From Bacillota bacterium (GTDB taxonomy: Bacteria > Bacillota > Clostridia > Oscillospirales > Oscillospiraceae): DNA of 64,000 bases. Positions 1 to 7,787 of the stretch are shown here, piece after piece (position 1 is the stretch's first letter; each line of letters begins with the position of its first letter). The stretch spans positions 1 through 64,000 of the forward strand of contig JAETOJ010000001.1 in NCBI GenBank assembly GCA_021768085.1. The letters run 5' to 3'. The position numbers were made by a program, and so were the translations under genes. The notes below the pieces were generated by a model, which saw only the letters and a list, made by a program, of their open reading frames with translations, had not been told where the DNA came from and ran no database searches.

Positions 1-65
1 TTTTTTCATGCCGGACGGCTTTTTGCGTAATGTGATAGCTCTGATTAAATTTTTTTGTGGGTGTA

Positions 66-105
66 GGCTCCGAAAAGCCTTGATATTACAGCGTTCCTAA
101 TAGGA
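66..105 (+). other. Small inverted repeats and TGATATTAC motif upstream of rep
   Basis: The 125 bases before the Rep gene are AT-rich and hold no gene. They contain a short hairpin (GGCT...AGCC, about 67-80), the nonamer TGATATTAC at 81-89 and the perfect inverted repeat TCCTAATAGGA at 95-105. The nonamer differs at one position from the NANTATTAC nick site of CRESS-type rolling-circle replicons. It could be a replication-origin relic or chance; the sequence alone does not decide. Confidence 0.25.
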
Positions 106-125
106 GACATTCATATAAAAAGGGT

Positions 126-1067
126 ATGTACTACTGCGCGAGGTACTACACCCACAGGGACTACATAGGTGAAAAAGCCTATTACAGTCCCAGCGGCTTT
201 GTCGCAAACCTCGATGTAGAGCAGTTCATTGCCCGGGAGGACGCCGCAAGCAAAGGGCGCAGCAGGGCCGCTCAGAGCGGTTCCCTTCTTGATGAGCTGC
301 TTGAAAAGTGCGCCAAGGGGGAAATCATGCCCTACAATTATTGGGAGCAAATTCCCTCGCACCTCTACTCTGAAAACGCAAGCCAGTTTAAGAACGCCTG
401 GAGTATGTATCATGATGCGCGGCTTGCCAAGGCCAAGGGCAGCCGGGATTGTCAGATACTCTGGCTGTACGGGGAAAAGGGGACGGGCAAAACCAGCCTG
501 GGCAAGCTCTACGCGGAGCAGATGGAGCTTCCGCTTTACATCACCCATCCTGGGAATGACCCCATGGGAGGTTATCTCGACCAGCCCCTTATCCTTCTGG
601 ACGAGCTGCGGCCCAATGACGGGTTTACCTATAAAGAGCTGCTTCAATTCCTCGACCCGTTCACCCAGAACGCCACAAAATCCCGGTACTTTAATAAGGT
701 CGCCATGGCGGATTACATCATTGTAACATCCGTATACTCGCCAATGGCCTACTACAAAGCGGCAATGCCCGCCGCCTCTGATATTGATTCCGCCGGGCAG
801 CTCTACCGCCGCATTTCCCAGGTGTGGCAGGTCACAAAAGATACCATTCAAGTCAGCCGGTATGATTTAGCTTCTGACCATTTTGTTTCCCTGGCCACCC
901 GCAAGAACCCGCTGCCCGATTATTTGGATGGGCTGGCGCTCACCAGGAAAGCAAAGCACCCTGACCCGCTGGACGTGCTCGGAAAAATTGCGGACGAGTA
1001 CGACCCCGCCAAACGTCAAATGTCACTGTTCGCCCCAGACGGGGTGCAGCCGGCCAAAGCGAGCTGA
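126..1067 (+). CDS. Rep-type replication initiator helicase/ATPase, N-terminus missing
   Basis: The 313-aa product has a Walker A motif (GEKGTGKTS, about residue 117), a Walker B motif (LILLDEL, about 155) and a later IIVTSVYSP strand resembling motif C of superfamily 3 helicases in rolling-circle Rep proteins. The start (YYCARYYTHRDY, then AYYSPSG) resembles sequence that in plasmid Reps follows the HUH nicking domain. That domain would lie upstream, but an in-frame stop at 81-83 blocks any extension. The protein therefore looks like a helicase half without its endonuclease. The start at 126 is tentative because the nearest purine-rich stretch (AGGAGA, 102-107) is far away. The next gene follows after 17 bases. 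Family assignment is by motif only. Confidence 0.6.
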   Translation: MYYCARYYTHRDYIGEKAYYSPSGFVANLDVEQFIAREDAASKGRSRAAQSGSLLDELLEKCAKGEIMPYNYWEQIPSHLYSENASQFKNAWSMYHDARLAKAKGSRDCQILWLYGEKGTGKTSLGKLYAEQMELPLYITHPGNDPMGGYLDQPLILLDELRPNDGFTYKELLQFLDPFTQNATKSRYFNKVAMADYIIVTSVYSPMAYYKAAMPAASDIDSAGQLYRRISQVWQVTKDTIQVSRYDLASDHFVSLATRKNPLPDYLDGLALTRKAKHPDPLDVLGKIADEYDPAKRQMSLFAPDGVQPAKAS

Positions 1068-1084
1068 AAGAAGGCGTGGTACAA

Positions 1085-2452
1085 ATGAGGCACGACAAAG
1101 AAACCATCAACCTGGGCAACACCATCACCTATCTGGCTGGACGCTTCCGGGACGGCCTCCGTGCTATCCCTGGAAGCCCCCTCCGGCTGCTGCTGGCCGT
1201 CCTGTTCTGGCTTACCGCCGCCGTTATGATTCATGCCGCCGCCGCTGACAACATCGTGGCGCGGCTGCTGCAACCCCTGGCCTGGATTCTGGCGGGGCTG
1301 CTGTTCCTGGCTGTTGTCACCGCAACGGCCATCCCGCCGGGCACCCTCCGCATGGCGAACGCCTGCCGCCGTATCGGGCTGGTGAACGACTGCGGAGAGG
1401 CCCCACTACTAATCAAACGATACCATAAGGAGGATAAAACCATGGTAGATTTATTCACACAGGGAATTTCCCTGACTGCGATTCAGGATAATTTAGCGGA
1501 GTTGGAGGCCGCTGCGAATTGCCGCATTGTCCGCATTGAGCAGGGCCCGAGCCGGAACATCATCCGCCTGACCCTGGCCCCCGGCGACGCCCAGCTCCCG
1601 GAAAAGGCCATTTTGCCCCGGCTCAGCACAGCCCTTTCGGAGATTGTAATGGGGGTGTCCTACGATGGCCCCGTAATCACCGACCTCAACAAGGTGCCCC
1701 ACTGGCTCATTGGCGGCGCGACTGGCAGCGGGAAAACGACCTTGCTGGTAGTTTTCATCCAACAGTGCTTGATGAAGGTGACAGCCACGGGTGAACAGGC
1801 GGTAGACGTATACATCATAGACCTCAAAGGCGGTCAGGACTATCCCCCACACTGGCGTAATCGCGATTGCTCGTTCTGCGTCACCGCCGAAGATGCCCTG
1901 TCCGTGCTGGGCGGGCTGGTGACGGAGCTGGAGCGGCGGCTGAAGCTGTTCTCCGATGCCAGCGAGCGGTTCGGCGTGCCCTGCTCCAGCCTGGACGAGT
2001 ACAACCACTTGTGCCCCGAGGCCCCCCTGCGGCGCAACGTCATTGTAATTGACGAGCTGGCTGAAATCACCGACACCACGGGCATGGACAAGCCCCACAA
2101 GGAGCTGGCCGCCGCCGTGGTGAGCAAGCTGGCGACCATCGCCCGTCTGGGACGGGCGGTAGGCTTTAACCTGGTTATCGGCGTTCAGCGCGGCGACGCG
2201 AACGTTGTCCCCGGCCAAATCAAGTCCAATATCTCCGGCAGGGTATGCGGTGTGGCAGATGATACGTTGTCCCGCATTATTCTCGGAAACGGGGATGCCG
2301 ACACGCTGATTCCCAAGCATGGCCGGGGGCTGTTCCTCAATCAGGACGGCGTGATGTTCCGGGGCTATCTGCCCATTGCAGCGCCCCGCTCCAAGGCTGA
2401 GAGCGCCACAAGCAAAAAGGAAGGAGGCACAAATGAGCAACCCCACGTTTGA
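1085..2452 (+). CDS. FtsK/SpoIIIE-type DNA translocase (TcpA-like coupling protein)
   Basis: A 455-aa ATPase that would pump or couple DNA during transfer of the element. Two hydrophobic segments (about residues 32-52 and 60-80) anchor it in the membrane. The motor domain has Walker A GGATGSGKTT (about 210), a YIIDLKGG strand typical of FtsK proteins, and Walker B VIVIDELAE (about 315). It lacks the C-terminal gamma domain of chromosomal FtsK and is the size of Tn916-family TcpA/Orf21. ATG at 1085 is preferred over GTG 1076 because AAGAAGG at 1068-1074 sits ten bases before it. Its 3' end overlaps the excisionase gene by 20 bases, implying coupled translation. Confidence 0.82.
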   Translation: MRHDKETINLGNTITYLAGRFRDGLRAIPGSPLRLLLAVLFWLTAAVMIHAAAADNIVARLLQPLAWILAGLLFLAVVTATAIPPGTLRMANACRRIGLVNDCGEAPLLIKRYHKEDKTMVDLFTQGISLTAIQDNLAELEAAANCRIVRIEQGPSRNIIRLTLAPGDAQLPEKAILPRLSTALSEIVMGVSYDGPVITDLNKVPHWLIGGATGSGKTTLLVVFIQQCLMKVTATGEQAVDVYIIDLKGGQDYPPHWRNRDCSFCVTAEDALSVLGGLVTELERRLKLFSDASERFGVPCSSLDEYNHLCPEAPLRRNVIVIDELAEITDTTGMDKPHKELAAAVVSKLATIARLGRAVGFNLVIGVQRGDANVVPGQIKSNISGRVCGVADDTLSRIILGNGDADTLIPKHGRGLFLNQDGVMFRGYLPIAAPRSKAESATSKKEGGTNEQPHV

Positions 2453-2699
2453 AGTCCTCCCCGCGTCAGAATTTGAGCACGATATTTTCACCCCCATGGA
2501 AGCGGCTCAAATTCTGCGCGTGGGGCGCAGCACAATGTACGGCTTGATAAGTGCACATCAAATTCGCTACATCAAATGCGGCAGGAAAATACTGATTCCC
2601 CGTCTTTATCTGCAAGATTACATTGAAAAGAATACCGTAATGTGCTATCATGATAATCAGATGAAGATTGGCCTGTCCTGCTGCGAGAAAGGAGCATAG
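2433..2699 (+). CDS. Excisionase-family helix-turn-helix protein
   Basis: An 88-aa protein with a winged helix-turn-helix of the excisionase/MerR-like type near residues 20-65 (FTPMEAAQILRVGRSTMYGL, then RYIKCGRKILIP). Such proteins bind the element's arm sites and direct the integrase to excise. ATG 2433 is chosen because AAGGAGG lies seven bases upstream. The gene starts inside the translocase gene and ends one base before the integrase start codon, so the three are probably one transcript. A role as a general regulator of the element is also possible. Confidence 0.75.
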   Translation: MSNPTFEVLPASEFEHDIFTPMEAAQILRVGRSTMYGLISAHQIRYIKCGRKILIPRLYLQDYIEKNTVMCYHDNQMKIGLSCCEKGA

Positions 2700-2700
2700 C

Positions 2701-3864
2701 ATGAAAGCAACAGGACACCTCAGAAACAAAAACGGCATTTGGCAAATGGTCATTGAGTATTATGACGAGAGCGGCCAGCGCCACCAAAAGTCAGAAAGCA
2801 CGGGCTTACCCGTGAAAGGCAACAAGCGGCGGGCGCAGCAGATGTTGGAGCAGCGGCTGGACGAGCTGTCCCAGCAGTACACAACGGCGCTGGAAAACAG
2901 GAAAGTTCTTTTTCTGGATTTCATGCGCGATTGGTTGAATGATGTGGTATCCTTCAACGTCAAATCCACTACCATGACCCAGTACCTCTATGTGTTCAAC
3001 AACTGCATCGCCCAATACAAGCCCTTCCACGGCGTCAAACTCCAAAGCCTCACCCCCGCCCTGCTCCAAGGCTATTATAACGAGCAGTTGAAAGCGGGCC
3101 TCTCTCCCAACACAGTCCGCAAGCACCACGCCAATATCCACAAATGCCTGAACTACGCCGTGCGTATGGGGCTGATTTCTCTGAATCCGTCCGTCATGAC
3201 GGAACTGCCCGCCAAGCGCAAATACCAGGGCGCTACAGCCTGCACCCCGGAGCAGCTGCAAGACATTCTGCGGCTGTTCCATGAGGACGCCTTGGAAACC
3301 GTTGTCCATTTAGCCGTCACCTACGGTCTGCGCCGCTCGGAAGTGTGCGGGCTGCGTTGGGACGCGGTAGACTTCGACGCAGGCACCATTCACGTATGCC
3401 ATACCGCCGTCATGAATAAAGGGAGGGTGCTGTACTCGGACAGCACCAAGACCGCCTCCAGCAATCGCGTGCTGCCCCTGACAGCTTCCATGCGGGATTA
3501 CCTGGGAAGCGTCAGGGAACAGCAGGAGGAAAACAGGCGGCTCTTTGGCCGGGACTACATCAACAGCGGTTACGTCTGCACTCACCCCAACGGGGCACCC
3601 ATCAGGCCGGACTATGTGAACCAGCACTTTCAGCGGAAGCTGAAGGAGGCGGGGCTTCCCGCCATTCGCTTCCATGACCTGCGTCATTCGGCGGTCTACA
3701 CCTTACGCAAAGGCGGCTGCGATGCAAAGGACATTCAGGCGTGGCTTGGGCACAGTGATATCACCACCACGCTGGGCGTGTACGGCCATGTGCTGGGCGG
3801 CGATATGGACAGGCTGGGACAGGTGATGGACGCCATGCTTACCCAGCCCGCCAAGGCCGGGTGA
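2701..3864 (+). CDS. int: Tyrosine site-specific integrase
   Basis: A 387-aa phage/ICE integrase. The N-terminal 60 residues form an arm-binding domain, residues 70-170 a SAM-like core-binding domain, and the rest the catalytic domain. Visible catalytic motifs are the first arginine in YGLRRSEVCGLRW (about 212), HDLRHS (H-x-x-R, about 324), and GHSDITTTLGVYGH (second histidine and tyrosine nucleophile about 360). ATG 2701 has AAAGGAG at 2688-2694. The gene ends about 100 bases from the tRNA-Arg 3' end, which is the likely attachment site. Confidence 0.95.
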   Translation: MKATGHLRNKNGIWQMVIEYYDESGQRHQKSESTGLPVKGNKRRAQQMLEQRLDELSQQYTTALENRKVLFLDFMRDWLNDVVSFNVKSTTMTQYLYVFNNCIAQYKPFHGVKLQSLTPALLQGYYNEQLKAGLSPNTVRKHHANIHKCLNYAVRMGLISLNPSVMTELPAKRKYQGATACTPEQLQDILRLFHEDALETVVHLAVTYGLRRSEVCGLRWDAVDFDAGTIHVCHTAVMNKGRVLYSDSTKTASSNRVLPLTASMRDYLGSVREQQEENRRLFGRDYINSGYVCTHPNGAPIRPDYVNQHFQRKLKEAGLPAIRFHDLRHSAVYTLRKGGCDAKDIQAWLGHSDITTTLGVYGHVLGGDMDRLGQVMDAMLTQPAKAG

Positions 3865-3913
3865 TGGTGGGGCACCGGTGGAACCCCTGCGGGACATCTG
3901 CGGGACATAAAGC

Positions 3914-3960
3914 AAAAACCGCTTGAAAAGTTCATAAAATGAACCATTCAAGCGGTTTTT
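3914..3960. terminator. Bidirectional terminator between int and tRNA-Arg
   Basis: Perfect arms AAAAACCGCTTGAA and TTCAAGCGGTTTTT enclose a second small inverted repeat (GTTCAT/ATGAAC). The hairpin has a U-tract in either direction, so it can end both the integrase transcript and the tRNA transcript. Confidence 0.9.
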
Positions 3961-3961
3961 G

Positions 3962-4038
3962 TGGTACGCCCGAAGGGACTCGAACCCCCAACATTCAGAA
4001 CCGGAATCTGACGCTCTATCCAATTGAACTACGGGCGC
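3962..4038 (-). tRNA. tRNA-Arg (anticodon CCG)
   Basis: Read on the minus strand the sequence folds as a tRNA: acceptor GCGCCCG/CGGGCGT (first pair G-U), anticodon stem TCAGA/TCTGA with loop TTCCGGT giving anticodon CCG, and T-loop TTCGAGT within GGGGG/CCCTT-type arms. CCA is encoded at 3964-3962. It reads the arginine codon CGG, frequent in this GC-rich DNA. The integrase lies beyond its 3' end, so that end is the probable crossover site and may have been rebuilt by the element. Confidence 0.93.
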
Positions 4039-4173
4039 ATCTCATCGTGCTTACGTAGTATACCAGAAAATTTTCCATTTGTAAAGTAAAAATTTGCAGA
4101 AATTTTATTGTTTTTCAAAAAAGCTTCCCAAGTGTTTCCACCCCAGGCCTCTGTTTTTTGTTGAAATTTCGTC

Positions 4174-4202
4174 TTGCGGTTTGACCTCTGGGATGCTATA
4201 TT
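4174..4202 (+). promoter_or_regulatory. Candidate promoter of antiporter gene
   Basis: TTGCGG at 4174-4179, 17-base spacer, then TATATT at 4197-4202 preceded by TGC (extended -10). It lies 40 bases before the antiporter start codon. Confidence 0.45.
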
Positions 4203-4242
4203 ACACTTCGCTCATTTTATGTCAAACTTGCGAGGTGCCATT

Positions 4243-5532
4243 ATGCAAATCCTGCTCCAGCTCTCTCTCTCCCTGGTGGGCGGTCTGCTCATGTCCCGGC
4301 TGGCCAAAAAGCTCAACCTGCCAGCCGTCACCGCTTACCTGATCACCGGCTTGCTGCTGGGCCCTTACTGCATCGGCGCACTGGATCTGTTCCAGCTCGG
4401 CTTTAACTCCGCCGAGGAGGTAGCTTCCCTGGACATCATATCCCAGGTAGCCCTGGGCTTCATCGCCTTTACCATCGGGAACGAATTCCGGCTGGAGCAG
4501 CTCAAAAGCATGGGCAAGCAGGCCATCACCGTGGGCATTCTCCAGGCTGTCGTCACCACTGCCCTGGTGGACGCCGCCCTCATTATTCTGCATCTTGTCA
4601 ACCCCGCGCTGATCCCCATCTCCTCCGCCATCACTTTAGGCGCCATCGCCGCCGCCACCGCTCCCGCCGCCACCCTGATGGTGGTGCGGCAGTACAAAGC
4701 GGACGGCCCCCTCACCCGGCTTCTTCTGTTGGTGGTGGCCATTGACGACGCGGTGGGCCTGGTGCTGTTCTCCGCATCTTTTGGAGTGGCCTCCGCCCTG
4801 GAAAGCGGCGCCATCAGCATCGTCACCGTGCTGGTGGAACCGGTGATCGAAATCGTCCTTTCCCTGGCTCTGGGCGCTCTGGCGGGCTGGTTGCTGTTCT
4901 GGGTGGAGAAGTTCTTCCACTCCCGCAGCAAGCGTCTGTCCATCTCCATCGGCTTTGTGCTGCTCACTGTGGGGCTGTCCATGGTAGAATTTGAGGTAGG
5001 CGGCGTCCACTGCGGCTTCAGCCTACTGCTGGTGTGCATGATGACCGGCACCATCTTCTGCAACATCTGCGACTTCTCTGAGGAGCTGATGGGTCGGGTG
5101 GACGGCTGGACGGCCCCGCTGTTCGTCCTGTTCTTCGTGCTGTCCGGCGCGGAGTTGAATCTGAGCATCCTGGCCAATCCGGCGGTGCTGCTCATTGGCA
5201 TAATCTATATTGCGGCCCGTTCTCTGGGCAAGTACCTGGGGGCCTATGGCAGCTGCGCCCTCACCCACTGCAGCGACAGCATCAAAAAGCACCTGGGCAT
5301 CACCCTGCTGCCCCAGGCGGGGGTGGCGCTGGGCATGGCCCTCACCGCTCAGCAGTTGTCCGACGGCGCCATGGTACGCAGTGTGGTGCTGTTCTCCGTG
5401 CTAGTGTACGAGCTGGTGGGCCCTGCGCTGACCAAACGCTCCCTCATCGCCGCAGGCGAGATTCGGACGGAGGGCAAGACCAACGCCCGGAAAAAGAACG
5501 AACCCCGCAAACCCGTCAACCTCAACGGTTGA
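4243..5532 (+). CDS. Kef-type monovalent cation:proton antiporter (CPA2 family)
   Basis: The 429-aa protein is almost entirely hydrophobic, with about 12 membrane spans and no soluble regulatory domain. The start (LVGGLLMSRLAKKLNLPAVTAYLITGLLLGP) is typical of the sodium/hydrogen exchanger domain of Kef and GerN-type transporters, as is the VAIDDAVGLVLFS segment near residue 165, which carries the transport aspartates. It should exchange Na+ or K+ for protons. ATG 4243 is preferred (GAGGTG eight bases upstream). The C-terminal 30 residues are charged and cytoplasmic. The gene stands alone; its stop codon directly abuts a dispersed hairpin element. Confidence 0.88.
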   Translation: MQILLQLSLSLVGGLLMSRLAKKLNLPAVTAYLITGLLLGPYCIGALDLFQLGFNSAEEVASLDIISQVALGFIAFTIGNEFRLEQLKSMGKQAITVGILQAVVTTALVDAALIILHLVNPALIPISSAITLGAIAAATAPAATLMVVRQYKADGPLTRLLLLVVAIDDAVGLVLFSASFGVASALESGAISIVTVLVEPVIEIVLSLALGALAGWLLFWVEKFFHSRSKRLSISIGFVLLTVGLSMVEFEVGGVHCGFSLLLVCMMTGTIFCNICDFSEELMGRVDGWTAPLFVLFFVLSGAELNLSILANPAVLLIGIIYIAARSLGKYLGAYGSCALTHCSDSIKKHLGITLLPQAGVALGMALTAQQLSDGAMVRSVVLFSVLVYELVGPALTKRSLIAAGEIRTEGKTNARKKNEPRKPVNLNG

Positions 5533-5588
5533 GTACCTTTTTCTCTCGAGAAAAAGGTACCAAAAAGAGCTTGAAACTCGCTACGGAC
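5533..5588 (+). repeat. Dispersed 3'-end hairpin element, copy A
   Basis: A 13-bp perfect stem (GTACCTTTTTCTC, 5533-5545, with its complement at 5548-5560) begins at the base after the antiporter stop codon. The tail AAAAAGAGCTTGAAACTCGCT is shared with four other copies in the window. No U-tract follows the hairpin, so it is not a standard terminator. Confidence 0.8.
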
Positions 5589-5660
5589 GGGGCTGAAGCG
5601 GTTCCGTTTTGCGACGGTGACGGAATTGGGCGGTTTATGGAACCTATTGTAACGATTGCG

Positions 5661-5696
5661 AAAGCGGGCGGATCCAACCGGATCCGCCCGCTTTTA
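5661..5696. terminator. Terminator between convergent genes
   Basis: A perfect 15-bp stem (AAAGCGGGCGGATCC and its complement, 5661-5675 and 5680-5694) with a 4-base loop. It follows the minus-strand gene ending at 5712 and can also stop readthrough from the antiporter gene. The U-runs are short on both sides. Confidence 0.75.
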
Positions 5697-5711
5697 CCAT
5701 AATGTTTCAAC

Positions 5712-7280
5712 TTAGGGCAGTAGCTCCACCGCCGTCCCGTCCGGGGCCGGTTCCCGAAAGACGGTGCGCCACTGGACACTCTCAGGCGGCGCGAACCGCA
5801 GGGCGGAACAGGCTGAACGGAGCTGGGGCGGGTCGGAGTCCAGCCAGCCCCTGCCGCAGGCCACCAAGATGGACGTGGGCCCATCTGACCCGCCGATGAT
5901 CCCGATGGAGCAAGCTGCGGAACTGTCCGCTCCCCCGATGGCGTCCAGCGGCTTGGGCCTGGGCCGATCCCCATGCTCCACGTCCTGAACGGACAGCGCC
6001 TCTCGGGGCAGCTCCGGCTCCACGGTGTAGGTCATAAAGGTGCAGTGGGAGGGATAGTCCCAGCCCTCCGAATCCGGCAGATCGGACATATCCACCTCCT
6101 GGGCCTCATACGCCACCACCTGGAGCGTGTGGATCTGCCCGGTGACGGGGTTAGCCAGCTCCACCCTGTCCCCCGGGCCGGACACGGTGAACCGGGGCCC
6201 GGGCACGGGCTTGGGCCGCGCCTCCAGCGTCAGGGAGAGGGTTTTGAGCTTGGGCTTCCCTTTCATGGCCCAGGGGAAGGAGTCCCGCCAAAACATCCAG
6301 CCCTTCTCAGGATCGAGGCCGTAATGCTCCATGATCCAGAGGTTTTCCCAATCCTGCTGGGTATACCGTTCCCGCTCACCCTCCGGGCGGAGATACATGG
6401 GCACCCAGCCGGAGCCGTTTCCGCTCCGGCCCCCCAGCAGCCGGCCGTTCACTGTCAGCCCGGGGTTGTAGTCCAGGGTCATGGGGTTTTCCGCGTCCTG
6501 CCGCTCCTCATCCTCCGGGGTCATGGGCCGCTCCCCCTCTGCCCACGGCCTCCACCGCTCCAAAAAGGCCCACAGCTCCCCAGGGTCGATCTCCACGCAC
6601 AGATCCACCACCAGCCCTTTCCCGCAGGCGTACACCGCCGGGATATGCCAGGTTTTGCCGCCCCAGGCAAAGGTTTTGTGAACAGGGATCTCCTCCCCCG
6701 GCCTGTCGTGGCCCCAGTGGCGACCGAAGCCGCCCTCGTAGTATACCGCCCACTCCGGCTTCTCCGGTGGGGTATCCGGCTCCGGCTCGCCCATCAGATC
6801 ATAATACTCGTCGCTGAACTTCAGCTCCCCGTAATCAAAGGAGGACTGCACCTCCTTGAGATACCCATAGGGGTCGTCCATGGGGGTGAGGGCCAGCGCC
6901 TGGGCCAGGGCATCCAGCACGGCCTGCCGCTCCGCGTCGGGGGGATAGGTTTCCAGGAAGGCGTCAAACTCCCCCCGGTTCCACATCCACGCCTGCTCGA
7001 TGGCGTCCACGCCGCCGCAGGCCAGCACCAGCCGCAGAAAGTCCTCAAAGCTCCGGGCCAGCGGGTGGACATAGTGTCCCCGGGAATTCATGGGGCTGAC
7101 GGAAAACACCATGTCCCCAAAGCCCTCCACAAAGCAGCAGTGGATGCCGTCTACCCCCGCCCAGCCGATGACCTCCGCCCCCACGGGGTCGCAGAAGTAG
7201 CCGCCCTCGGTATCCCCCCGCTCCAGACCCAGCCGGGAAAGGTCGATGTCCAGCCCGCAGTATTTCTCGTACAGCGTCAT
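5712..7280 (-). CDS. Uncharacterised 522-aa protein with decarboxylase-beta-like GIIGGSDGPTSI motif
   Basis: I do not recognise the family. The protein is soluble, acidic and rich in Trp, Pro and Gly, with no signal peptide or membrane span. Its first 170 residues look like one compact domain (GYFCDPVGAEVIGWAG, then SPMNSRGHYVHPLARSFEDF). Near residue 480 it carries SIGIIGGSDGPTSILVA, closely matching the GIIGGADGPT motif of the membrane beta subunit of sodium-translocating oxaloacetate-type decarboxylases, although nothing else resembles that subunit. ATG 7280 follows GAGGGGTGG. It lies 13 bases after the DUF4279 gene, probably in one operon. Function unknown. Confidence 0.75.
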   Translation of the reverse strand: MTLYEKYCGLDIDLSRLGLERGDTEGGYFCDPVGAEVIGWAGVDGIHCCFVEGFGDMVFSVSPMNSRGHYVHPLARSFEDFLRLVLACGGVDAIEQAWMWNRGEFDAFLETYPPDAERQAVLDALAQALALTPMDDPYGYLKEVQSSFDYGELKFSDEYYDLMGEPEPDTPPEKPEWAVYYEGGFGRHWGHDRPGEEIPVHKTFAWGGKTWHIPAVYACGKGLVVDLCVEIDPGELWAFLERWRPWAEGERPMTPEDEERQDAENPMTLDYNPGLTVNGRLLGGRSGNGSGWVPMYLRPEGERERYTQQDWENLWIMEHYGLDPEKGWMFWRDSFPWAMKGKPKLKTLSLTLEARPKPVPGPRFTVSGPGDRVELANPVTGQIHTLQVVAYEAQEVDMSDLPDSEGWDYPSHCTFMTYTVEPELPREALSVQDVEHGDRPRPKPLDAIGGADSSAACSIGIIGGSDGPTSILVACGRGWLDSDPPQLRSACSALRFAPPESVQWRTVFREPAPDGTAVELLP

Positions 7281-7293
7281 TCCACCCCTCCTC

Positions 7294-7743
7294 TCAGCCG
7301 CGCGGCTCCACCGAGATCTCCGTCCCCGTGTAGTAGCAGAATTCGATGATCTCCCGGTTGAACCACAGAATCGGCGGTTTCTCCCGGCCAATGCGGGGGG
7401 CAAGCTGGATGGTGAACCTCACGTCCACCTCCCGCCGGATCTGATTCAGCACCGGGATCCTGTCCCACAGCGTCCGCACAATCTGCAGGCACTGTTCCTC
7501 CCCGTCCAGGGCGGGCTCCTCCTGCCAGCACCCACACCAGCCGGAAAAGGGATACGTCCCGCCGCCCTTCCTGCGGGGCATCCCCATCTTCATGGTTCGG
7601 AAGGGCTGAAGCTCCAGCCTCCGGGTTACCTCGTCCGGATCGAACTCGCTGTTGGCATTGGCCACAAAGCCCATCTTGTCCTGAAACTCTCCGCCGCTGA
7701 CTATGGAAAAATAGGAGTTGCAGCTCGTCTGTCCTTCCATCAT
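7294..7743 (-). CDS. DUF4279 domain protein
   Basis: A 149-aa soluble protein matching the DUF4279 pattern: SYFSI near the start, then FDPDEVTRRLELQPF about residue 35, then a GxYPFSGWCG segment. The family has no proven function; members often occur beside uncharacterised or immunity-like genes. ATG 7743 (five bases after GGAGGGG) or ATG 7740 could start it. It is the first gene of a two-gene minus-strand unit and begins 44 bases downstream of purA, so the pair may share the purA transcript. Confidence 0.7.
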   Translation of the reverse strand: MMEGQTSCNSYFSIVSGGEFQDKMGFVANANSEFDPDEVTRRLELQPFRTMKMGMPRRKGGGTYPFSGWCGCWQEEPALDGEEQCLQIVRTLWDRIPVLNQIRREVDVRFTIQLAPRIGREKPPILWFNREIIEFCYYTGTEISVEPRG

Positions 7744-7787
7744 CAATTCCCCTCCGTACAGTCCCCACCCACCGGTGGGGAGAAGCA

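Larger units (their letters stand above)
1..3961 (+). mobile_element. Right end of an integrated element (Rep-FtsK-Xis-Int) in tRNA-Arg
   Basis: Four co-directional genes (Rep-type ATPase, FtsK-like translocase, excisionase, tyrosine integrase) run tightly spaced or overlapping up to the 3' end of a tRNA-Arg gene. The integrase lies next to the tRNA 3' end, the usual layout of an element inserted by site-specific recombination at a tRNA. The gene set recalls actinomycete integrative and conjugative elements, which use an FtsK-type protein to move DNA, but this host is a Clostridium relative. The left end and second attachment site lie outside the window, so size and completeness are unknown. 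No relaxase, type IV secretion gene or cargo gene is visible here. Confidence 0.8.

Noticed and set aside
5973-7349. 458-codon open frame on the plus strand opposite the decarboxylase-motif protein
   Set aside because: Composition typical of an antisense frame; the minus-strand gene has a good ribosome binding site and a terminator after it.
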